Of a stretch of 64,000 bases of DNA, positions 63,560 through 64,000 are shown piece after piece. Both the position numbers and the translations under genes were made by a program. Origin of the DNA: Erpobdella octoculata (taxonomy: Eukaryota; Annelida; Clitellata; Hirudinida; Erpobdellidae); contig OZ022240.1 in the NCBI GenBank assembly GCA_963978895.1, positions 19,405,483 to 19,469,482 on the forward strand. Reading direction: 5' to 3'. Position 1 is the stretch's first letter. The number at the start of each line of letters is the position of its first letter. The notes beneath the pieces were generated by a model. It was given only the letters and a program-made list of their open reading frames with translations, ran no database searches and was not told where the DNA came from.

Positions 63560-64000
63560 ATGGAGGAGGTGGCAGCGACGCGCGGATGTTCACTCATCAC
63601 TTACACAAGGGGGCAGTTGTTTGCTATAAGAAGGACGGCCGCCTCGAACCACAATTTGTTGTACAACCCAACTCCGCTGTACGAACTCAAATCTTTAGGA
63701 CTGCTCAGATATAGAGGCAGTCGAGGACAGAGCCATAGTAAAGAATCAGACAAGAAGAAGTTTAAAAAGAAGAATACACGCCCAAGAGTGCTGGTGAACA
63801 TTGAAAGGCACCACCAAGTAGAGCCCGAACGGAAAGAGAACTCCTGTTTCACACCCTCTATATATGTCTTGAATATCAACAGTCTTGCCAAACCACATGC
63901 AATCCAGCATCTGCGTGCCGATGTACTTTCAATAGGCCCCGACGTTGTGGTATTAACTGAAAGCAAGCTCAATAGAAATCACACAGACGAAGAGTTTGGA
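63560..64000 (+). CDS. APE-type LINE protein, intact N-terminal 147 codons (runs off window)
   Basis: ATG at 63560 (ATGGAGGAGGTGGCA) opens a frame with no stop to the window end. Residues 1-100: MEEVAATRGCSLITYTRGQL, YELKSLGLLRYRGSRGQ and a Lys-rich stretch (KKKFKKKNTRPRVL). This resembles the N-terminal leader of invertebrate CR1/Jockey-group LINE ORF2s. Near residue 113 the endonuclease domain starts: YVLNINSLAKPHAIQHL, then VVVLTESKLN, with the catalytic Glu in TES. The rest lies outside. Different family from 4460-7504. Confidence 0.82.
   Translation, partial: MEEVAATRGCSLITYTRGQLFAIRRTAASNHNLLYNPTPLYELKSLGLLRYRGSRGQSHSKESDKKKFKKKNTRPRVLVNIERHHQVEPERKENSCFTPSIYVLNINSLAKPHAIQHLRADVLSIGPDVVVLTESKLNRNHTDEEFG

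Overview
This is eukaryotic DNA from an invertebrate animal genome; I cannot name the species. It is AT-rich and full of very long microsatellites. It carries a spliced ionotropic glutamate receptor gene with GT-AG introns and many typical metazoan mobile elements (Penelope-like, APE-type LINEs, an R2-type LINE, Gypsy, hAT, Helitron, a tRNA-derived SINE, mariner-type MITEs). There are no bacterial-style operons.

Layout. 1-8.4 kb: Helitron ends, a Penelope-like retroelement whose 3' flank folds as a hammerhead ribozyme, and an open APE-type LINE lying between two nested inverted repeats, all set in (TA)n. 8.4-12.5 kb: mostly featureless. 12.6-15.2 kb: 5'-truncated R2-type retrotransposon with (TAG)n on both sides. 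15.6-36.2 kb: host gene, plus strand. Seven exons can be placed (15645-15827, 20866-21075, 21508-22103, 22376-22471, 23031-23744, 35077-35257, 35461-35889); they join in phase and encode the linker, S1, M1, pore, M3, S2, M4 and cytoplasmic tail of a divergent glutamate-receptor-like subunit. Its 11.3 kb intron 6 holds a 0.9 kb (TTCA)n array, a Helitron helicase remnant, several Helitron copies, a recent non-autonomous LTR element with a SAP-domain ORF, and an L2-like LINE.

36.2-48 kb: a LINE relic, then a stack of insertions within insertions. A minus-strand Gypsy-like element (about 37.6-46.4 kb) was split by a foldback DNA element (38131-39279) and by a hAT (about 39932-45785). The hAT was split by a second Gypsy (40895-45500, TSD TTCAT). 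That Gypsy was split by a solo LTR (42685-43064, TSD GTATG) and a tRNA-SINE (43810-44135, TSD AATGTA). A second hAT relic follows at 47-48 kb. 48-57.6 kb: a large inverted repeat, Helitron copies, two MITEs flanked by TA, a two-exon minus-strand gene for a secreted PEBP-like protein (51.9-53.2 kb), a LINE relic and a GIN/KRBA2-like integrase relic. 57.6-61 kb: nothing recognised. 61-64 kb: a CR1-like LINE relic, a Helitron deletion derivative, and the intact 5' end of another LINE running off the window.

Only the receptor and the PEBP-like gene look like host protein genes. Most long open frames elsewhere are simple repeats read as protein (poly-Tyr/Leu/Ser, Ile-Tyr, Ser-Phe-Ile-His, Tyr-Val-Cys-Met, Arg-Ser) and are not annotated as genes.
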